From NCBI RefSeq assembly GCF_007858975.2, contig NZ_CP042220.2, positions 3,162,001 to 3,226,000 on the forward strand: a stretch of 64,000 nucleotides of DNA. Reading direction: 5' to 3'. A model generated the notes under the pieces. The model was given only the letters and a program-made list of their open reading frames with translations, searched no databases and was not told the origin of the DNA. Below are positions 53,914-63,189 of the stretch, in pieces. The first letter of the stretch is position 1, and each line of letters opens with the position of its first letter. The DNA comes from Dickeya poaceiphila. Its GTDB lineage: Bacteria > Pseudomonadota > Gammaproteobacteria > Enterobacterales > Enterobacteriaceae. Made by a program: the position numbers and the translations under genes.

Positions 53914-54954
53914 ATGTCTAAATTTGAAAAATACCTGCCAACTTTGAAGCGATTATCGAAATTAGATAAGCTCTCTGAGAGAGACATTTCAAATCAATTC
54001 AGAAAAAATCATAATACAGAACAAGTAATTTCTAAAAATGAGCATTGCTATGGTTCTTTCTCAGTTAGAGTTGATGATTTAAGCTTCTTCCTTACTGAAA
54101 GACCAATATCATATCTAAATAAACATTGGGGACGATGCTCAAATGTTCAAACACATGCAAATTCACTTGGTATAGCATTACCCCTGTATATTGGGGAAGG
54201 CACTCTTTCTTCTGCAATATATGAAATTGAACGATGTGAAACACCACTTGAGAATTCTAATAAATGGCTATTTCAAAATTTTTCATTAGAGATCGCAATT
54301 GCTTATTTTAACAAGTACTTCATTAAAAGCGAATCACTCAGTGATTATAAAACAATTATTTTTGAAGCTATAGAGGCTTTTTATTTAGGCTATGATCATA
54401 TATCTATCATGTCACTTTTCCCTGTATTCGAAGGTGGGTTGAGGAGATTGCTTGTAAAATTCGCTGATGGTGACAGCACAAACACAAGTGCTGATAGATT
54501 TGAAAAGGAAATAAAAAAACTCATCATCACATGGGGGTTACGCCAGATCCCAAATTTTGACTGGCACCCTGGTAAAGGGTATGACATTGAAACTGAAATA
54601 GATTTTTTCACACATTTAAATCCTCAGTGCGATGTAATTAATTCAACCAGATCTTTTTTTAAAAATGTCATATACAAACCGACCGGAGGGGTTAATGAAG
54701 GTAGTTTCAATAGACATTTGATACTGCATTTGCTGAATCAAAACTTCAATGAACCTTCTAATTTTGTTAGAATTTTCTTGGCATTAACACACATAACCTT
54801 TGCAGAAAGCCTTATGAATAATAATGTTCCTTTTTTCTGGGAAGGTGTAGATGACAATGATCGACGTATTGCTTCATTCATTTCTAAAAGTGGTAATATT
54901 ATTTTTGAAATGCGTAGGAAAGAAATTAATAATCTTGGATTAAATTTATACTGA
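53914..54954 (+). CDS. Unrecognised protein with HEPN-like motif
   Basis: 346 residues from the ATG at 53914 (TAGGA seven to eight bases upstream). Very AT-rich. A central helical part (ISIMSLFPVFEGGLRRLL) resembles the start of helical domains in DUF4209-like proteins, and the segment GSFNRHLILH carries an Rx4H motif (Arg267, His272), as in HEPN ribonucleases. No assignment is firm. Its divergent pairing with an Mrr-type endonuclease inside a repeat-bounded cassette suggests a defence role, which is inference. Confidence 0.5.
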   Translation: MSKFEKYLPTLKRLSKLDKLSERDISNQFRKNHNTEQVISKNEHCYGSFSVRVDDLSFFLTERPISYLNKHWGRCSNVQTHANSLGIALPLYIGEGTLSSAIYEIERCETPLENSNKWLFQNFSLEIAIAYFNKYFIKSESLSDYKTIIFEAIEAFYLGYDHISIMSLFPVFEGGLRRLLVKFADGDSTNTSADRFEKEIKKLIITWGLRQIPNFDWHPGKGYDIETEIDFFTHLNPQCDVINSTRSFFKNVIYKPTGGVNEGSFNRHLILHLLNQNFNEPSNFVRIFLALTHITFAESLMNNNVPFFWEGVDDNDRRIASFISKSGNIIFEMRRKEINNLGLNLY

Positions 54955-55279
54955 CCAAAAAAAATTTTAAATAAAAAGCAAGTATGGTTTGTTCTTTTGA
55001 TTACCACTCAGTTTGCTTCAGGCACAGAGCTGCCTGTCAGATTAGGTTAAGCTCTGTGCTATGACAATGCCAGATCAAGTCTGAACTAATACAGCATACA
55101 ACTTGGGCGACAGTTCACCTCGCGCGGTGGTGTACCAACCCGATGAACACCAACCCTGGCTGTGCCTTGAGTCTATTTTTTGTATAATCCAATCCATGTC
55201 TTAACCATGCGAAGTCTTTATAACTTAGTACGTTACGATTTTCCTGATGTGTCTATTCGCTAATAAAAGGATTTAAGTC
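54955..55279. other. Gap after the HEPN-like gene
   Basis: About 325 bases with no gene. It holds the hairpin GCACAGAGC/GCTCTGTGC (55022-55030 and 55051-55059) and the right inverted-repeat arm (55072-55093). Confidence 0.5.
55072..55093. repeat. Right arm of the inverted repeat flanking the defence-like pair
   Basis: AGATCAAGTCTGAACTAATA and CA, complementary at 20 of 22 positions to 51739-51760. The repeat marks the probable right border of the cassette with the Mrr-type endonuclease and the HEPN-like gene. Confidence 0.5.
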
Positions 55280-55582
55280 ATGTTGAAAAAGCTGGTGACT
55301 GGCAAGTTAAGTCTACCTATGACTTTCTGGGGGTGGGGGTTTTGTGGCGGTTTTTTCCTTGGACTTATTGGTATGGCCGGAGTTCACTCGGGCCACAGTG
55401 CTCTGGTACCCATATCGTACATTCTTAAAACCGTGCTTTTTTCAGCAGTTCTTTCTGGAGTTACATTCATTTTAAGAAGAAAAATAACCTTTTTTGGCGT
55501 AATCGCCTTTCTCATTGTTTTAATTCAAGTGATTCTTGGTGTGGTCATGGTAGTTGGTCTATCTTCTCTGTTATTTAAGTAG
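55280..55582 (+). CDS. Small polytopic membrane protein
   Basis: 100 residues with three hydrophobic segments (about 15-35, 45-64, 70-97). AAAAGGA precedes the ATG. No family recognised. Last plus-strand gene of the cargo block; followed by a strong hairpin. Confidence 0.5.
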   Translation: MLKKLVTGKLSLPMTFWGWGFCGGFFLGLIGMAGVHSGHSALVPISYILKTVLFSAVLSGVTFILRRKITFFGVIAFLIVLIQVILGVVMVVGLSSLLFK

Positions 55583-55627
55583 CTCAGCCAGAGTAAAGAC
55601 TTTACCTTTCATATTGTTGCAAGAAAC

Positions 55628-55652
55628 GGGAAGGAGCAATCAGCTCCTTCCC
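55628..55652. terminator. Stem-loop at the right end of the cargo block
   Basis: GGGAAGGAGC (55628-55637) and GCTCCTTCCC (55643-55652), ten perfect pairs and a five-base loop, between the plus-strand cargo and the minus-strand transfer operon. Confidence 0.65.
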
Positions 55653-55715
55653 ACACTTAGGAAATACCTATAAACCTTTATTTTTCAATAAACTGCTGAT
55701 TTTAAAAGTCAATTA

Positions 55716-56111
55716 TTAATCTGTACACCCTGTCAAATTTGCCAACCTACTCACCAGCCACATGGCATCCACCGTATCGGGGACACTGATATACCAGCGT
55801 ATACCGTGCTGATAGTCCTGGTCATCTGGCCATGAAATATTACCGGTGACCGTGACCAGAATATCCAGTGTGTTCTCCAGCGAGTCACACAAATGTACCG
55901 AGACACTGTTGCTGCGCCCGATACGGTGCGGCAATATCGACGCTGCTATCGGCAGAGTCAGCCGTTTTTTCACCTCAGCCTGCAGCCTGGAAAGCTCACG
56001 GTGCTCATGTTCCCCTATGCGGGCGCCGCCCTGTGGCGGGACATCGAACATTACCGATGGCGCGATATCTCTATCCGGAACCACAACCACATCAGTCATC
56101 AGCGATTTCAT
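55716..56111 (-). CDS. Small protein downstream of the TraC-like ATPase
   Basis: 131 residues starting MKSLMTDVVVVPDRDIAPSV, overlapping the ATPase stop by ATGA. SVMFDVPPQGGARIGEHEHR and a beta-rich C-terminal half are seen; no family is recognised. It is the last gene of the proximal transfer operon before the cargo block. Confidence 0.6.
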   Translation of the reverse strand: MKSLMTDVVVVPDRDIAPSVMFDVPPQGGARIGEHEHRELSRLQAEVKKRLTLPIAASILPHRIGRSNSVSVHLCDSLENTLDILVTVTGNISWPDDQDYQHGIRWYISVPDTVDAMWLVSRLANLTGCTD

Positions 56112-58927
56112 AGTATTTCAGCCCGTTCAGAGAGTATGCCACGTGCTACATCCAGGCGCTTCGCCACCCGGAACGCAGCTTCCAGTTCACTGCAGTTAAA
56201 CTGCTGCATCAGTTCCCGGCGCTCAGCCTTCTCCTCTTTTTCTGTCATCCCGAGAGCCAGATAGAGACTGGGCGGCACAGACCGGAAGAGTGCCTGCACA
56301 CGCGTTGAGAGCACAACGCCTTCGGTATAACATCGAGGCAGCTTCGTAGCTGACAGCAACATCGCTTTCTGCTCTGCAGTCAGCGTCTTGAAACGCGCTA
56401 TTTGTTCCACTTCATCCGGCGGCATGGTCAGGCACAACCACCACTCCGCCATGTTGAGCATTTTTTCGGATACACTGGGATAATCCTTCAGGTTCTGTGT
56501 CGCCAGCCACAGCCAGGCGCCGAGCTTACGCCACATTTTCACCACCTTGGTGACATACGGCGACAACAAGGGATTGGTGGTCACGATATGCGCCTCGTCG
56601 ATCACCATGACTATTTCCCGATCCAGGTACTGATCACGTTCAGCAATATTGTTGACGGTATTAATCAGTGCAATCACCGCAACAGCCATCTGCGCCTCAT
56701 ACCCTTCACGTGCCAGCGTGCCCAAATCAATAATGGTGACATCCGACTCCGGCCAAGGTATGCCTGGACGATTGAACAACTCACCTTCAAACCCTTCGGT
56801 GAACATTCGAAGGGCCTCAGACATTTCTTCCGCCCTGGCACGACGCGCCGCCGTTCGACGCTCCCGACCTTCACTGTCCCGGCTATTGTCGCGAGCAATG
56901 GACTCCAGGGCTTTCATCAGATGCTCAGGCAACATCTGGGTTTGCTCATCGTGAGCGGCATGAGCAGCTATCAGAATGGCTTCACGCAGCATCCCGCGAT
57001 CTGCCCGTGTCATCCGCAGTTCTTCTGCCGCCTCTCCACCAGTAACCATCAGGCGTGCGGCGATCTCCATTTCCCCCAGAACATCGCGTTCATCGTCACC
57101 GTCGTCATCCTTGATTTCATCCAGTTCAGGAAGTTTATCTTCGTCAGTAATTAACGTGTTGGGTGCTGCCTCCAGCAACAAATGCGAATCAGCAAACGGC
57201 GCTAACGAAACGCCTTTCCCCGGCTTGATACTGATTTTATTGACAGTCAGCCCTAATGACTCGCAATAGTCGCCATAAAGCCCGAAGGAATTACCCGCTT
57301 CCAACAGGAACAGCCTGGGACGGTGGAGTGCCATCGTCTGGGACAAACCGCTACAGAGCGTTGCCGACTTTCCCGACCCTGTTGGGCCAAACAACAACAA
57401 ATGCGCATTCTGAGTACGATCCGCCTTGTTCATCGGGTCAAATGTCAGCGGTGCCCCGCCCCGATTGAAAAAACTGAGTCCAGGATTGCCAGTGCCTGTA
57501 TCTCGACCGAAGACCGGTAACATGCACGCAAAATGCTGCACGAACATCAGCCGACTATACCAGTGTTGCTTGTCCAACTCCGGATTAAAGGCCATCGGCA
57601 GCGCGCGGAGGTATCCATTCAGCGGCGCGACATCGTGCTCCGGATTGACCGGCTTCATACCGTTGTTCAGCAGCTTACTGTTCAGATCTAACTGGCGTTT
57701 TGACAATGTATCGATGTCAGGAGCCCGCAGCAAAAATGTTATCGCCGCTCGATACAGTTTGTGACGTTCACCCAGATAGGCTTTGGCTGTTTGAGCGTCC
57801 TCACGTGCCCGGGCCGAATCGACGTTCTCACCCATCGCATCACGACCTAATTTGTTAAACTGTTCTTCCAGCACGTCCTGTGGCTGCACAATCAGCGTCA
57901 TGACCAGCATCGAACCCTGGGGCATCAAATCCATTAGCGCGTTGACGTTATCGCCTCGCCGCACTTCCCCGGTCAGATGCCCGGTCTGTGGCACCCGACG
58001 CAGCGCCTCCACCGGCACAGCCTTGTGTGCAATGTCGTCAAACCACCAGATCCCCCGTTCAGCGTCGCTCCTGGGGCGGGTGTACCATAACGATTCGCTA
58101 AAATCGTTCATCAGCGGCAACGAACCTGGCCCACCATCGTCATGGTGGGCTGAGCGGTAGAGTGCGTCCGGTGCTACCCACCTGGGATTAGGATTGAACC
58201 AGCGCAGCAGCCAGCCGTGGATCTGCTCACCATTCTGCCGATGACATTTGATACTGGCTCCGGCCAGTGCCGACGTCACCCTGTCACACACCTGATTCAG
58301 CATCACCACAGGTGACATCTGATCACGAACCGGCGTTTCAACATACCGGTAGATCACCATGCGGGTACGACGAGCCTGCCCCCGCCAGGGGGCCCCTGTT
58401 ACAATCTTGTCTTCAAACAACCCTTTTTCGACCGAAATGCTCTTCATATGCCGTTCGGACTCAGCGAGCCAGGCTTTCGTAAACGCCGTTCCTTCTGCCC
58501 AGGGTTTGACATACCCCCGCAGCCGGTCAATGTACTCAGTTACGTCAGTCTCATCCTGACAGTAAAACTGGACCACCCACTGATGACTATCCAGCTCCGG
58601 CAGGCTGTCCTGCAGCGCGTCCTCTACGGTATCGCGGATCTCATCCAGCCGTTCTGCCGGGCGCCCTTCAGTCCCTATCGGTATCACTTCATATACCGCC
58701 CCCACCGACACGCCGTCATCCAGCAGAATACAGCGCTCCTGGGGCAAATATTCTGCATACGGCATGAAATCAATGATCGATGGAGCTGTGTCGTATAACC
58801 GCTGCTCATCGCGATGAGTCAGCGTACCATCTCTGTGTAACGGCTCACGGCCGGCAACGGCAAAAGGGCCGTCGCCCTCCTGATATTGAGGACGCACGTT
58901 CACTTTAGAGCGGAATAAGGAAAACAT
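56108..58927 (-). CDS. Conjugative transfer ATPase, TraC/VirB4 type (PFL_4706/TIGR03744)
   Basis: 939 residues, the motor ATPase that energises pilus assembly and transport. Walker A GPTGSGKS lies at residues 514-521 and Walker B with EIVMVIDEAHIV near 770. LFLLEAGNSFGLYGDY and the C-terminal ATQNLKDYPSVSEKMLNMAE match the TIGR03744 ICE family. An unusually acidic insert (DEIKDDDGDDERDVL) follows the Walker A region. It overlaps its neighbours on both sides by a few bases, so it is within one operon. Confidence 0.93.
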   Translation of the reverse strand: MFSLFRSKVNVRPQYQEGDGPFAVAGREPLHRDGTLTHRDEQRLYDTAPSIIDFMPYAEYLPQERCILLDDGVSVGAVYEVIPIGTEGRPAERLDEIRDTVEDALQDSLPELDSHQWVVQFYCQDETDVTEYIDRLRGYVKPWAEGTAFTKAWLAESERHMKSISVEKGLFEDKIVTGAPWRGQARRTRMVIYRYVETPVRDQMSPVVMLNQVCDRVTSALAGASIKCHRQNGEQIHGWLLRWFNPNPRWVAPDALYRSAHHDDGGPGSLPLMNDFSESLWYTRPRSDAERGIWWFDDIAHKAVPVEALRRVPQTGHLTGEVRRGDNVNALMDLMPQGSMLVMTLIVQPQDVLEEQFNKLGRDAMGENVDSARAREDAQTAKAYLGERHKLYRAAITFLLRAPDIDTLSKRQLDLNSKLLNNGMKPVNPEHDVAPLNGYLRALPMAFNPELDKQHWYSRLMFVQHFACMLPVFGRDTGTGNPGLSFFNRGGAPLTFDPMNKADRTQNAHLLLFGPTGSGKSATLCSGLSQTMALHRPRLFLLEAGNSFGLYGDYCESLGLTVNKISIKPGKGVSLAPFADSHLLLEAAPNTLITDEDKLPELDEIKDDDGDDERDVLGEMEIAARLMVTGGEAAEELRMTRADRGMLREAILIAAHAAHDEQTQMLPEHLMKALESIARDNSRDSEGRERRTAARRARAEEMSEALRMFTEGFEGELFNRPGIPWPESDVTIIDLGTLAREGYEAQMAVAVIALINTVNNIAERDQYLDREIVMVIDEAHIVTTNPLLSPYVTKVVKMWRKLGAWLWLATQNLKDYPSVSEKMLNMAEWWLCLTMPPDEVEQIARFKTLTAEQKAMLLSATKLPRCYTEGVVLSTRVQALFRSVPPSLYLALGMTEKEEKAERRELMQQFNCSELEAAFRVAKRLDVARGILSERAEIL

Positions 58928-59340
58928 TACAGGTCCCCCAGCCGCTCGCCCGGCAATGCGTATTGGATCTGAGAGTAGAACGGGAACACCGTGCTGTACC
59001 CCGGAACCGGGGTAGTGCCTTCGGCAAGATGAGGGAACACGTACATGACCAGGTCAGGATTGGGTAACCGAGGAAACGTCTGCTGGATCTCGTTCTCCTG
59101 GGTACGACTGTAGCTGTCTGACTCCTGTTGCAGTTGAGTGCGATCACGTTCAGAGAGCCCTCGACGCAACACGCTCCGACCATCGCCGGCAGATGGTGAG
59201 GCAGTCCCCGAACCGGCACCGTTACGCCACAACTCCAGCATATTGCTGTCCCCTGGCGGTAGCATGGCGTCCTTGCTGGTACTGCATCCAGCAAGCAAAA
59301 AAACCGATAATACTAATACCATACGTTTCTTTTCCGTCAT
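58927..59340 (-). CDS. Conjugative transfer lipoprotein, TIGR03751 family (TraV-like role)
   Basis: 137 residues from the ATG at 59340, preceded by GGGGAG. Lipobox LLAGC (Cys about 19). GDSNMLELWRNGAG and FPRLPNPDLVMYVFPHLA are typical of TIGR03751. By position and lipid anchor it is the counterpart of F TraV, holding the secretion core in the outer membrane. Its stop overlaps the ATPase start. Confidence 0.88.
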   Translation of the reverse strand: MTEKKRMVLVLSVFLLAGCSTSKDAMLPPGDSNMLELWRNGAGSGTASPSAGDGRSVLRRGLSERDRTQLQQESDSYSRTQENEIQQTFPRLPNPDLVMYVFPHLAEGTTPVPGYSTVFPFYSQIQYALPGERLGDL

Positions 59341-59351
59341 TGTGCTCCCCT

Positions 59352-60872
59352 TCAATCCATCCCCATTCCGGTCTTATTCAGGCTGAAGTCATATTTGACC
59401 TTGCGCCCTTTTTCTTCGTAATCGATAGCCAACTGCCGGGTGATATGTACTGCCACCCGGGCGCCGGGCTGCACATAAATGGCATCAAACGTCTGGCCAT
59501 ACCTCGATTTCACCCAGTCCACGATTTCTTTGGTACTACCCGAAAATGCTTTACCCAGCACCACCTGACCGGCATCGCCAGTTAGCGTGGATGTGACGCC
59601 ACCATACGCATTGGTTTGTGAGGTATTCTGGTTTTGTGCCAGGGCATCACCTGCCGCACTGGCTCCGGCCAGCAGTGCAATGGTCGGCAAATATGTAGAG
59701 GCGTTCGATTTGCGTTCGCCGGCCAGGCACGGAATACCGTGCTCATCTGAAATCCAGCCAATGCTGCCGCCCGCCGAACCATTGCCGGAATTATTCTGGC
59801 CACCACTGCTGTCCGCTTTATCTGACGGGCGCGGTAATGTACGAACAGTACCGTCCGTAAACACAAAGGTGATGCTGGTCACGGACCCACGCACGCAGGA
59901 CAGCGTCCAGTCGCCGGTAGCCGTTCCCGAAACAATGGCACCCTCGACATCAGGCAATTCAATACCATTGGCCGTCAGGTTATCCTTGCCGATCATCACC
60001 TTGAATGGATACGGATCGACGACCTTGCCATCAATGGGAATGCGTCCCAGCAGGGCCGTCATTGCCTGGCTGCCCACCAGCGTCGAGTTCTCCGGCAGGG
60101 TATAAACCGGGTCAACCGGTCCCTGCGTACCGTTGTCGTTCAGTGATGCCGAACCCGACTTACGATCCAGCTCGGCCTTCTGCCGGGTAATGGCGTTATC
60201 ATCAAGAAATGACAGTGGGAACGTAGTGCCAGTGGCCACAACCCCCTTCGCCACTGGTTTACCACTGGCATCGGTGGCAATACCGTCGGTGGGCTCAACC
60301 CACATCAGTCCATCAGCACCTGCCACACCTGTCGTTGATGCAGGAGGCATTCCTCCCGTATCGCCCAGTCCCAGACCGACGGGAAAATCTGACCGGCTAT
60401 TCACCGATGGAGAAGACGTACGAGACTGTCCATTCTTCAGCTGATCCAGTGCATTGTTCATCTGCTGCGTCAGTTGCTGAATCTGCCCTTTTAATGCGCC
60501 CTGCTCTTTGGCAGCCTCCTGCTGGGAGGTAGACACAGCCTGATTGATGCGACCATCAACATCCGCATTTGCCGATTTCAGCTTCTTGTTTTCTTCCAGC
60601 AGTTGTTTGTTCTGCTCTTCGAGTTGTGTCTGTTTTGCAGACACATTTTTGAGGGTACCTACCAGCGTCCTCAGCGTGTCTTGTGGGGTATCGCCTTCAA
60701 TACCCAACGTGCGCAAGTCATCCGGCGTTAACTCGCTCAACGTCGCCTTCTTCGTTGTTTCACCGACGTTATTGCTTTTACCCCCGGAACAACTTTTCAC
60801 ACCGATGACGGCAGAGGCCAACAACACGGTAGGTACCAGGATTTTTACCAGTCCGTTCGACTTCATCTGCAT
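59352..60872 (-). CDS. ICE protein, PFL_4705/TIGR03752 family (TraB-like)
   Basis: 506 residues: an N-terminal membrane anchor (about 9-26), a coiled coil (LEEQNKQLLEENKKLKSANA, about 80-140), a Gly/Ser/Pro linker and a VirB10/TraB-like C-terminal domain ending RQLAIDYEEKGRKVKYDFSL. It spans the periplasm as part of the core complex. It lies between the TraK-like and lipoprotein genes, the standard order. Confidence 0.9.
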   Translation of the reverse strand: MQMKSNGLVKILVPTVLLASAVIGVKSCSGGKSNNVGETTKKATLSELTPDDLRTLGIEGDTPQDTLRTLVGTLKNVSAKQTQLEEQNKQLLEENKKLKSANADVDGRINQAVSTSQQEAAKEQGALKGQIQQLTQQMNNALDQLKNGQSRTSSPSVNSRSDFPVGLGLGDTGGMPPASTTGVAGADGLMWVEPTDGIATDASGKPVAKGVVATGTTFPLSFLDDNAITRQKAELDRKSGSASLNDNGTQGPVDPVYTLPENSTLVGSQAMTALLGRIPIDGKVVDPYPFKVMIGKDNLTANGIELPDVEGAIVSGTATGDWTLSCVRGSVTSITFVFTDGTVRTLPRPSDKADSSGGQNNSGNGSAGGSIGWISDEHGIPCLAGERKSNASTYLPTIALLAGASAAGDALAQNQNTSQTNAYGGVTSTLTGDAGQVVLGKAFSGSTKEIVDWVKSRYGQTFDAIYVQPGARVAVHITRQLAIDYEEKGRKVKYDFSLNKTGMGMD

Positions 60873-60877
60873 TTCTG

Positions 60878-61792
60878 CTACCTCTTTTTAGTCGACTGAG
60901 CAGGCATTACCGGCTCGGCAATAAACGCACTGTCCGGTTTGCCCTGTACAACCAGGTAAACGGCCGTTGTGTCTTCGGGGGTACCAGCTCGCCCCAACCA
61001 GCGGTGTTGAAAAGCAGCAGACAAGAAACGGCCGTCCAGTCGACGCGGATCCAGGATCACCTTACGCGTGGAGGTATTACGCACCTGTAATGCCACCACG
61101 GTGTGTTCATTGAGAGCCCACGCCGCCAGGGGTTTAATCTGTACCGGCTCAGAGGGATAAAGCGTGGTGATCGTGCCAGGCAGACGCAGCGGAACCGGGT
61201 GAATACCGGGTACAGACTCGACAGCGCGCAGAGGGGCATACAGGTTTTGTGCGGCATACCGTGTCATCACCACGGGTAACGGCGCGTTCAGCGAGGGAGC
61301 CTGGCGACGGGAAGTTGATCCACTCCCCGAATCAGCACTCTCCGACTTAACTGAACCTGAGCTTGCCCGGTGCCCATTACCGTTGCTGCTCCCCGTGGTT
61401 TTAGCGTTATCCGGAGATGACACCGATGTGACCTCTCCCTCATACACCACTTTCACCGGTTCACGGAGTGCCTTACCGGCAGATGCACTGATATCCAACA
61501 GGATAATTTCACCACTCTCTGCATCCAGAAGGGTCAGGCGCGTTGTCGGGAAGGCCTCGCTGGCCGACAGATAGACCGCACCGCCACTGCTCTGAACCCG
61601 GAGTTTGTCTTTCAGTGACGGCGGGAAGCCCACCCGCACGTTCTTATCGACAAACACAATGCGCTCCTGGCCAACGTTGAGCGGTACCTGCAACGGGATA
61701 CGCTCCCAGCGCATCAGCTCTACCGCCGAAACCGGAAATGCAGCAGCAATCAGCAACGCGGATGTGATACGTGAAAAAACGGTCACGGTCAT
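60878..61792 (-). CDS. ICE protein, PFL_4704/TIGR03749 family (TraK-like)
   Basis: 304 residues with signal peptide (ITSALLIAAAFPVSAVEL). MRWERIPLQVPLNVGQERIV, GGAVYLSASEAFPTTRL and LDPRRLDGRFLSAAFQHRWL fit TIGR03749, a VirB9/TraK-like secretin-type core protein. A Ser-rich linker occupies about 130-165. The start overlaps the TraE-like stop by four bases. Confidence 0.9.
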   Translation of the reverse strand: MTVTVFSRITSALLIAAAFPVSAVELMRWERIPLQVPLNVGQERIVFVDKNVRVGFPPSLKDKLRVQSSGGAVYLSASEAFPTTRLTLLDAESGEIILLDISASAGKALREPVKVVYEGEVTSVSSPDNAKTTGSSNGNGHRASSGSVKSESADSGSGSTSRRQAPSLNAPLPVVMTRYAAQNLYAPLRAVESVPGIHPVPLRLPGTITTLYPSEPVQIKPLAAWALNEHTVVALQVRNTSTRKVILDPRRLDGRFLSAAFQHRWLGRAGTPEDTTAVYLVVQGKPDSAFIAEPVMPAQSTKKR

Positions 61793-62451
61793 TGGAATAC
61801 CCCCGTTTTCTTTTCCGGTGCCGCGACCGGCGCAGCTTCAATGCGTTGAGGCATACTGTCGTAGCAGTCCAGTGCCAGCCCGAACGGGTTACGTTCCGGG
61901 TCACCCTCCCAACGCAGTACACGCAGCGGATAACGCACCATGGCACGCTTTACCGGCTCGGTGTGGTAGTACTCGTCAGCCACCAGATCCAGACGTACCA
62001 CCCACTCATCGTCTGAGCGAACGGTAACACTCTGGCTGCTATACCCTCGCCGGGGTAGCTCATACACCACGCGGACACGGTCCTTCAGCTCGCCGCTGTC
62101 ACTACGCACTTTCGCATCTTTGTTGAGAAAGTCCTGACACGCTGGGGTCAGGAACGCGCCCAATTGAGCAATTTTGGCCGGGTAGTCCACATCACCATTC
62201 TTCGGCCAGGCATTGAGTTGCTGGAAAATGTAAAACCCAAAGGCGTAGACCGTGGAGGGCGGTACTTTCCACCATTCACGCGTGCTGCCACTGCGTAAAT
62301 CGGGGGGATTGTGGATAGTGAGCTGACGCGGTGCAGACATCCATCCGACAATGGTCATGATGAGCAGCAGCACCAACAGCACAATAATGCCGCGCAACGT
62401 CAATATGTGGTTATCACGAGCGCTGACCGCATTACGAAAACGACTCAGCAT
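61789..62451 (-). CDS. ICE protein, PFL_4703/TIGR03746 family (TraE-like)
   Basis: 220 residues with one N-terminal transmembrane segment (about 19-39) and a periplasmic VirB8/TraE-type domain. APRQLTIHNPPDLRSGSTRE, STVYAFGFYIFQQLNAWP and NPFGLALDCYDSMPQRI are family features. It shares a base with the TraL-like gene stop. Confidence 0.92.
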   Translation of the reverse strand: MLSRFRNAVSARDNHILTLRGIIVLLVLLLIMTIVGWMSAPRQLTIHNPPDLRSGSTREWWKVPPSTVYAFGFYIFQQLNAWPKNGDVDYPAKIAQLGAFLTPACQDFLNKDAKVRSDSGELKDRVRVVYELPRRGYSSQSVTVRSDDEWVVRLDLVADEYYHTEPVKRAMVRYPLRVLRWEGDPERNPFGLALDCYDSMPQRIEAAPVAAPEKKTGVFQ

Positions 62452-62819
62452 CAGCGCCCCCTCGTGATACGAACAGAGCGCTTGATTTGCCAGGGCTGAG
62501 ATGACAGGACCAACCCTGAACCCGGAGCCAGGGACAAACGGGCACGGAGCTCCTGGAAGCGACGCCAGATATAGTTATCCGGCTTACCGCGTTTGTAACT
62601 GCTGATGTAGTGTCCGCCGATAAAAACAACCAACAGCGGCGTCAACAGCATACAGGTCGGTAATATCACCCATCCCACCAGGGGCAACATCGGCAGAGCC
62701 AGGGGTACACCAAGCAGAACGCCAGTTCCAGCAGCCAGTCCCAGCTCGCCCGTGGTAAACCCCTTGTATACGGCCGGAGGGTTATTCAACCGGTCCGGAA
62801 GGAAGTCGATCACCGCCAT
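62451..62819 (-). CDS. ICE membrane protein, TIGR03750 family (TraL-like)
   Basis: 122 residues starting MAVIDFLPDRLNNPPAVYKG, a signature of TIGR03750, with two transmembrane segments (about 30-75) and GKPDNYIWRRFQELRARL. Corresponds to TraL/VirB3 of other systems, involved in pilus assembly at the inner membrane. Confidence 0.92.
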   Translation of the reverse strand: MAVIDFLPDRLNNPPAVYKGFTTGELGLAAGTGVLLGVPLALPMLPLVGWVILPTCMLLTPLLVVFIGGHYISSYKRGKPDNYIWRRFQELRARLSLAPGSGLVLSSQPWQIKRSVRITRGR

Positions 62820-62829
62820 GCTCCCTCCC

Positions 62830-63168
62830 TTAGATGATGTCTGCCGCTTTAGTCAGCAACCAGATCACCGCAACCAGCAAGACCACACCAACAACGATAA
62901 ACGCACCGAATTCGGTCCACGTCGCTTTTCCCTGACGAACATGGTGAAAACAGCTGATGGCAGCATTGGCTACCACGATAAAGGCGATTACTGCAATCAC
63001 CAGACCACCCAGAGTGGACCCATCTCTGATAATCCCCTTCATTGTGTTAAACAGTCCACCACCGCCACCAGTCGACGGCGCTTCAACAGGTGGCAAGTCG
63101 GCATAAGCACGAAATGACAGGACAGCAAGCAAACAGGCTTGTCCAATACGGTTAAGTAGATTTTTCAT
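62830..63168 (-). CDS. ICE membrane protein, PFL_4702/TIGR03745 family (pilin candidate)
   Basis: 112 residues from the ATG at 63168 (an ATG at 63186 is also in frame; neither has a strong site). Signal peptide ending SFRAYA, a Pro/Gly linker (PVEAPSTGGGGG), then two transmembrane helices separated by a basic loop (HHVRQGKATW). This is the VirB2/TraA-like prepilin layout, and the position between TIGR03758 and TraL-like genes agrees. Confidence 0.88.
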   Translation of the reverse strand: MKNLLNRIGQACLLAVLSFRAYADLPPVEAPSTGGGGGLFNTMKGIIRDGSTLGGLVIAVIAFIVVANAAISCFHHVRQGKATWTEFGAFIVVGVVLLVAVIWLLTKAADII

Positions 63169-63189
63169 AACGTTAAGAATTTCCATCGA

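Noticed and set aside
56402-57154. 250-codon frame antisense to the TraC-like ATPase
   Set aside because: Shadow of a conserved ATPase; no independent support.
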